Below are positions 5,982 through 8,952 of a stretch of 8,952 bases of DNA, in pieces. Each line of letters begins with the position of its first letter. The stretch's first letter is position 1. The notes under the pieces were generated by a model. It saw only the letters and a list, made by a program, of their open reading frames with translations, did no database searches and had not been told where the DNA came from. The stretch is from Methylophilaceae bacterium UBA7525 (lineage in GTDB: Bacteria; Pseudomonadota; Gammaproteobacteria; Burkholderiales; Methylophilaceae): NCBI GenBank assembly GCA_002479405.1, contig DLMX01000094.1, forward strand, positions 1-8,952, given 5' to 3'. A program made the translations under genes and the position numbers.

Positions 5982-6836
5982 TTACGCCGCAGCCAGCGCC
6001 TTGCTCATTTTGCCGGTTTGCAGCCACTCGACGAACTGCGCCAGCGGCAGGTCGATGCGGTTGATCTGCTGTTCTTCGAGGAATTTCTGTTCCATGCGTG
6101 TGAGCGGGCCTTCGATCACCGCCCAGTGCTTGTCACTGGAACGCTTCATGATCTGGCGTGCGTAGCTGCGCGTGAGCTGGTTGTTGAAACGGCAGCCGAG
6201 AAACAGGAAGTTGGCACCGTTACGCAGTTCCTGTACGCGCTGCGGGATAGGGGTCTGGATGTCTATCTCGGTCAGCACTTCGACATAGTCGGAATCGGAA
6301 ATGATGAAGTTTTTGGCCGGGATGATGGAGCCCAGCGGTTTGTACAGGATCAGGTCCCAGCTATCGGCCTCGACGGCTTCAACCTCTTCGCCCTTGTCGT
6401 TGAAGTAGTTTACCCAGGTGCCCAGATGCTCGGATTGCGATACGCCCTGAATCTGCCCCCAGTTGCTGCGGCCGAACAGGGTTTTGGCCATGGCGTCGTC
6501 GTACCAGGTATCGACGATCAGTTGCGGTTTCTTCTTCAGGCCGTTCAGGTACTGGTGCAGGGCATTGGGCTGTGCACCCGGCGCAAAGGCTTCGTTCATC
6601 AGGTGGACGACGGTCTTGCGATGTTTGAAGTTCTCGATGAACTGGGCGGCTGCGGTCAGGTTGTTGCGTATCTTGTGCGGCACACTGACCTTGCTGGTCA
6701 GCTGCTGCACCAGATCGGCCGGCGTGGAGGGCACGGCGCTATCCGGTTCAAGGTTAAGCACTTCGGGGCCGAGGTAGGGGATGGCGGTGCCGGCAGCCAG
6801 GCTGTCGGCGATTTCCTTCAGGTGTGAGGTGCTCAT
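5982..6836 (-). CDS. SIR2-like domain protein with a degenerate NAD site
   Basis: The 284-residue protein has the block order of the SIR2-like (SIR2_2) fold: an N-terminal glycine motif region (AIPYLGPEVL, 18-27), LIVDTWYDDAMAKTL (106-120), YKPLGS followed by IISDSDYVEVL (165-188), and FLFLGCRFNNQLTR (210-223). Compared with the family patterns as I know them (GAGxS, TTNYDD, LHGS, LGYSxxDxxxR), the catalytic Asn is replaced by W111, the His by L168, and the GAG by L-G-P. NAD hydrolysis or deacylation is therefore doubtful; a structural or ligand-sensing role is more likely. It is cytosolic, with no signal or membrane segment. An AGGA site 10 bases upstream supports the start. It lies 21 bases after the DegT-like gene in the nif-linked operon. 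Defence SIR2 proteins share the fold, but the context and lost residues argue against that role. Confidence 0.8.
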   Translation of the reverse strand: MSTSHLKEIADSLAAGTAIPYLGPEVLNLEPDSAVPSTPADLVQQLTSKVSVPHKIRNNLTAAAQFIENFKHRKTVVHLMNEAFAPGAQPNALHQYLNGLKKKPQLIVDTWYDDAMAKTLFGRSNWGQIQGVSQSEHLGTWVNYFNDKGEEVEAVEADSWDLILYKPLGSIIPAKNFIISDSDYVEVLTEIDIQTPIPQRVQELRNGANFLFLGCRFNNQLTRSYARQIMKRSSDKHWAVIEGPLTRMEQKFLEEQQINRIDLPLAQFVEWLQTGKMSKALAAA

Positions 6837-6857
6837 GGTATTGATTCCTGTGCTTGG

Positions 6858-8012
6858 TTATAGATAGATCGCTGCGCCGGCGCCGACGTTGATCGAAGCA
6901 TCCTTCGCCGTTTTGACGATGAAAGCCACCTGGTCTTCCGTGATGTGGCTGTGGAATGGCAGGGCGATGGCGCGGTCGGCCACCTTTTCGGTGACGAAGA
7001 AGTTACCCTTGCGGTAGCCGTATTGCTCGATATAGGCGCGTTGCAGGTGCAGCGGCCGGCAATAGGCAGTGGCTTCCACCAGTTCTGTATCCAGGTCTTC
7101 GACCAGTGCATCCAGGCTGCTGGCGGAGAAGCGCGTGCCGAGATGCACGGCATAGAGCATCCAGTGCACTTCATCGACACCGGGCGCGATATACGGCGGC
7201 TTGATGCCCTCAAAGCTGGAAATCTGCGCTTCGTACCAGGCTTCGACCTGTTTGCGACGGGCGAGTATCTCCGGCAGGCGTTTGAGCTGCACCAGCCCCA
7301 ATGCCGCGGCATGTTCGGTGATGCCGACGTCTAGCGGCGGACGCAACGAGGCGGTGAGCGAGGCGCGTTCATGACGGCGGCGGAAGCGATAGTGGCGTAT
7401 CTTTAATGCCAGTGTGTCGTCGTCGGTGACGATCATCGCCGCCTGGCCGCAGCACAATGCCGAAGGCTGGGAGAAATCGAAAATCGCTACATCGCCGAAG
7501 CTGCCGACCGTTTTGCCCTGATAGCGCGAACCGATGGATTCGGTTGCGTCCTCGATCAGCAGTGCGCCGGATTGGTCTGCCAGCGCGCGCAGCTTTTCCC
7601 AGTCTGCCGGGTGGCCGTTGACGTTGATGCCGACGATGGCGCGAGTCTGAGGCGTGATCTTGGAGTCGGCTTTTTCCGCCGAGAGGGTTTGCGACCAGTA
7701 ATCGATTTCGCCCAGCACCGGTGTCGCCCCCGACCAGGGAATGGCCTGGGCCGTCTGGAACCAGCTGTAACCGGGGGCAATCACTTCATCTCCTGCGCCA
7801 ATGCCTTCGGATTTCAGCACCAGCAGCATGCCGACGGTGCTACTGCTGACCGCTATCGCATGGCGTCGCCCGGCATAGGCTGCGAAAGCGGACTCAAAGG
7901 CTTCGGTCAGTGGGCCGTTGCTTTGCTGCGTACGGCCGAGCGCCATGGCGGCGGCAGCGAATTCAGCTTCGGTATAGTCCGGGTCCGACAGTGGTATCCA
8001 GTTATCGGTCAT
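6858..8012 (-). CDS. DegT/DnrJ/EryC1/StrS-fold protein lacking the PLP lysine
   Basis: The 384-residue protein has the full length and motif order of sugar aminotransferases of this family: WIPLSDPDYTEAE (5-17), SSSTVGMLLVL (56-66, cofactor phosphate loop), GDEVIAPGYSW (74-84), IEDATESIGSRYQGKTVGSF (153-172) with cofactor-contacting D154, and AALGLVQLKRL (236-246). The lysine that binds PLP is missing: in AIFDFSQPSALCCGQAA (176-192) it aligns with S184, and the following EGG is QAA. The usual N-Y-R before the helix at 236 aligns with D-V-G (228-230). Transamination is therefore unlikely; PLP could still bind noncovalently, or the protein may be a scaffold or binding protein. It starts 5 bases after the preceding stop without its own ribosome binding site, which suggests translational coupling. 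It sits in the nif-linked operon, away from any sugar or glycosyltransferase genes. Confidence 0.88.
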   Translation of the reverse strand: MTDNWIPLSDPDYTEAEFAAAAMALGRTQQSNGPLTEAFESAFAAYAGRRHAIAVSSSTVGMLLVLKSEGIGAGDEVIAPGYSWFQTAQAIPWSGATPVLGEIDYWSQTLSAEKADSKITPQTRAIVGINVNGHPADWEKLRALADQSGALLIEDATESIGSRYQGKTVGSFGDVAIFDFSQPSALCCGQAAMIVTDDDTLALKIRHYRFRRRHERASLTASLRPPLDVGITEHAAALGLVQLKRLPEILARRKQVEAWYEAQISSFEGIKPPYIAPGVDEVHWMLYAVHLGTRFSASSLDALVEDLDTELVEATAYCRPLHLQRAYIEQYGYRKGNFFVTEKVADRAIALPFHSHITEDQVAFIVKTAKDASINVGAGAAIYL

Positions 8013-8017
8013 GGTGC

Positions 8018-8278
8018 TTACAGTTGAGCGACGACGATGCCGCTGGCCACACTCGGGTCATTGGTGATTTGCACACAATGCTCACGCGTATCCAGCAGGT
8101 AAAGATTGAAATTCTCCAGCGCGCGGAATGGCGGTTCGTCCATGTCGCGGGCGGACAGGCGCACAAAACTCAGGTCGGGGAAGCAATCCTTGAGCATGGG
8201 TAACGGGTTGTTGCTCAGCTTGTTGAACTCGATCAATGCCGTTTCAATTTCGCTCAGTGTTTCTGTTGAGATGCACAT
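8018..8278 (-). CDS. Small nif-cluster protein following nifT, possibly DUF6129
   Basis: The 86-residue protein has no signal peptide or membrane helix. An N-terminal helical part (1-35) is followed by strands ending in NFNLYLLDTREHCVQITND (57-75) and SGIVVAQL (79-86). This C-terminal pattern (FNLYLVD...HC..T.D...A.GIV.A) recalls small proteins coded beside nifT in other diazotrophs, which I tentatively place in DUF6129; I cannot confirm the number. Cysteines are at 2, 27 and 68. It starts 9 bases after nifT with an AGGAGG site that overlaps the nifT stop codon, so the two are tightly co-expressed. No biochemical role is known to me. Confidence 0.8.
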   Translation of the reverse strand: MCISTETLSEIETALIEFNKLSNNPLPMLKDCFPDLSFVRLSARDMDEPPFRALENFNLYLLDTREHCVQITNDPSVASGIVVAQL

Positions 8279-8280
8279 GA

Positions 8281-8290
8281 TGGCCTCCTA
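8281..8290 (-). promoter_or_regulatory. Shine-Dalgarno sequence embedded in the nifT stop codon
   Basis: On the minus strand the nifT stop TAG continues into TAGGAGGCC, so the near-perfect AGGAGG site of the 86-residue gene shares bases with the stop. Its spacing of 6 bases to the ATG fixes that start. This is the strongest ribosome binding site in the nif-linked operon. Confidence 0.7.
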
Positions 8291-8497
8291 TTCGCTCATG
8301 CGGCGTGCTTCGACTGTAATCGGCAGGCGTGTGTCGGCCGCCATTTCGGGCAGTGCCAGTTGCCAGCCATTGGCCAGTGTTACCTGTCCGCCCCACATGT
8401 CTGGTTTTTCCATGTTGACGATGGGCTCTTCCAGGTCCTTTTTCGGCACATAAGCGGAGAGCTCGCCCTTTTCGTTACGCCTGATCATGACTTTCAC
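8288..8497 (-). CDS. nifT: Nitrogen fixation protein NifT/FixU
   Basis: The 69-residue protein matches NifT/FixU over its whole length: a VMIRRNEKGEL start, the YVPKKDLEEPIV block (16-27), DMWGGQVTLANGW (33-45) and LPITVEARRM (58-67). NifT is found next to nitrogenase structural genes in most diazotrophs. Its exact role is unsettled; it is not essential in the species tested, and roles in cofactor insertion or nitrogenase maturation have been proposed. The start codon is GTG (8497), with AAAGGAAA placed 6 bases upstream; an ATG three codons later is less likely because the residues before it are typical of the family. It lies 29 bases after the cysteine desulfurase gene rather than directly after nifK, so this is not the plain nifHDKT order. 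Confidence 0.95.
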   Translation of the reverse strand: MKVMIRRNEKGELSAYVPKKDLEEPIVNMEKPDMWGGQVTLANGWQLALPEMAADTRLPITVEARRMSE

Positions 8498-8526
8498 GAT
8501 GTTTCCTTTCAGATTTTATTAACTGC

Positions 8527-8952
8527 TTACGCCGCAGCCGGTAGTCCGCCGGTCATGGCCTTGATGATTTCCGACACCGTAATTACGGCCAGGTCGATGT
8601 CGGCTTCTGTCGTTTCCCGCGATAGCGAGAAACGCACGCTGGAAAGTGCTTCGTCACGGTCCAGGCCCATGGCCAGCAGGACATGTGAAGGTTCGGTGTC
8701 GCCTGCGGTGCAGGCACTGCCCTGCGAAGCCATGACGCCGGCTTGCCCCAGGCGGTGCAGCAGTTCCTCGCCGTGCAGACCGGCAAAGCAGATGCTGCTG
8801 GTGTTGGGTACGCGCGGCCCGCTGCCGTTGATGCGGATGAAAGGCAGTCTTTCCTGCAATTGCGTCTCCAGCAGGTCACGCAAGGCGCCGCGTCTTTGAT
8901 CTGTTTGCGTTAGATAGTCTTGCGCCATGCGGCAGGCAGCGGCCAGCCCGAC
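8527..8952 (-). CDS. nifS: NifS-like cysteine desulfurase, C-terminal part (cut by window edge)
   Basis: Only the last 141 residues are present; the frame stays open to the window edge, and the PLP-binding lysine region lies outside. The catalytic cysteine is seen in SQGSACTAGDTEPSHVLLAM (codon at 8710-8712), followed by SVRFSLSRETTEADID, both typical of NifS/IscS desulfurases. The enzyme removes sulfur from L-cysteine as a persulfide for iron-sulfur cluster assembly, in NifS for nitrogenase clusters. Placement before nifT favours NifS over the housekeeping IscS, but no nifU is visible and the symbol is an inference from context. The internal ATG at 8928 is not a real start, because homology continues upstream (VGLAAACR). 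Confidence 0.88.
   Translation of the reverse strand, partial: VGLAAACRMAQDYLTQTDQRRGALRDLLETQLQERLPFIRINGSGPRVPNTSSICFAGLHGEELLHRLGQAGVMASQGSACTAGDTEPSHVLLAMGLDRDEALSSVRFSLSRETTEADIDLAVITVSEIIKAMTGGLPAAA

Noticed and set aside
5778..6827. 349-codon frame on the + strand opposite the zinc ribbon and SIR2-like genes
   Set aside because: It is an antisense shadow of two genes with recognisable families; its translation shows no domain and has compositional bias typical of reverse-strand frames.
5982..8012. Anti-phage defence system built on the SIR2-like protein
   Set aside because: The SIR2-like active site is degenerate, there is no partner such as an Argonaute, HerA or TIR protein, and the genes sit inside a nif operon.
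1..8952. CRISPR array, tRNA, rRNA or insertion sequence
   Set aside because: I saw no regularly spaced repeats, no tRNA-like cloverleaf, no rRNA signature and no transposase or terminal inverted repeats on reading both strands.

Overview
The window looks like a betaproteobacterial (or closely related) chromosome segment carrying the tail of a nitrogen-fixation (nif) operon beside a few signalling, membrane and redox genes. The taxonomic guess rests on moderately high GC, nifS/nifT-type genes, a c-di-GMP synthase with a PocR sensor, and a surface-adhesin E-like secreted protein. The species cannot be fixed from sequence alone.

Layout. Positions 1-201 are a leader region with a 12-bp perfect palindrome just before the first gene. 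On the + strand follow a PocR-PAS-GAF-GGDEF diguanylate cyclase (202-2166) and a seven-helix membrane protein with a PQ-loop-like internal repeat (2327-2917). A small secreted adhesin E-like protein is on the - strand (2992-3369). Divergent from it are a probable 11-codon leader ORF, a small cupin (3665-3976) and a ferric-reductase-type haem/flavin membrane oxidoreductase (4011-5273), which probably form one transcript.

From 5310 to the right edge everything is on the - strand and reads as one tightly packed operon. In transcription order: the C-terminal part of a NifS-like cysteine desulfurase (cut by the window edge), nifT, an 86-residue nif-linked small protein, a DegT/DnrJ/EryC1/StrS-fold protein, a SIR2-like protein, a FmdB-type zinc ribbon and a 128-residue protein of unknown family. 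Gaps are 5-39 bases and no promoter or terminator is visible inside. This operon tail converges on the ferric-reductase gene with a 36-base gap and no obvious terminator.

The most interesting point is the operon tail. The DegT-like protein has Ser184 where the PLP Schiff-base lysine of this family normally sits, and other active-site positions are changed too. Its immediate neighbour, the SIR2-like protein, has also lost the Asn and His expected in the NAD-dependent active site and has an altered glycine motif. Two adjacent enzyme folds that both look catalytically degenerate, with a zinc ribbon and two uncharacterised small proteins in a nif operon, may be a little-described accessory module for nitrogenase maturation, protection or regulation. 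That role is inference; the residue changes are read directly from the sequence through my own unaided alignment to remembered family motifs.
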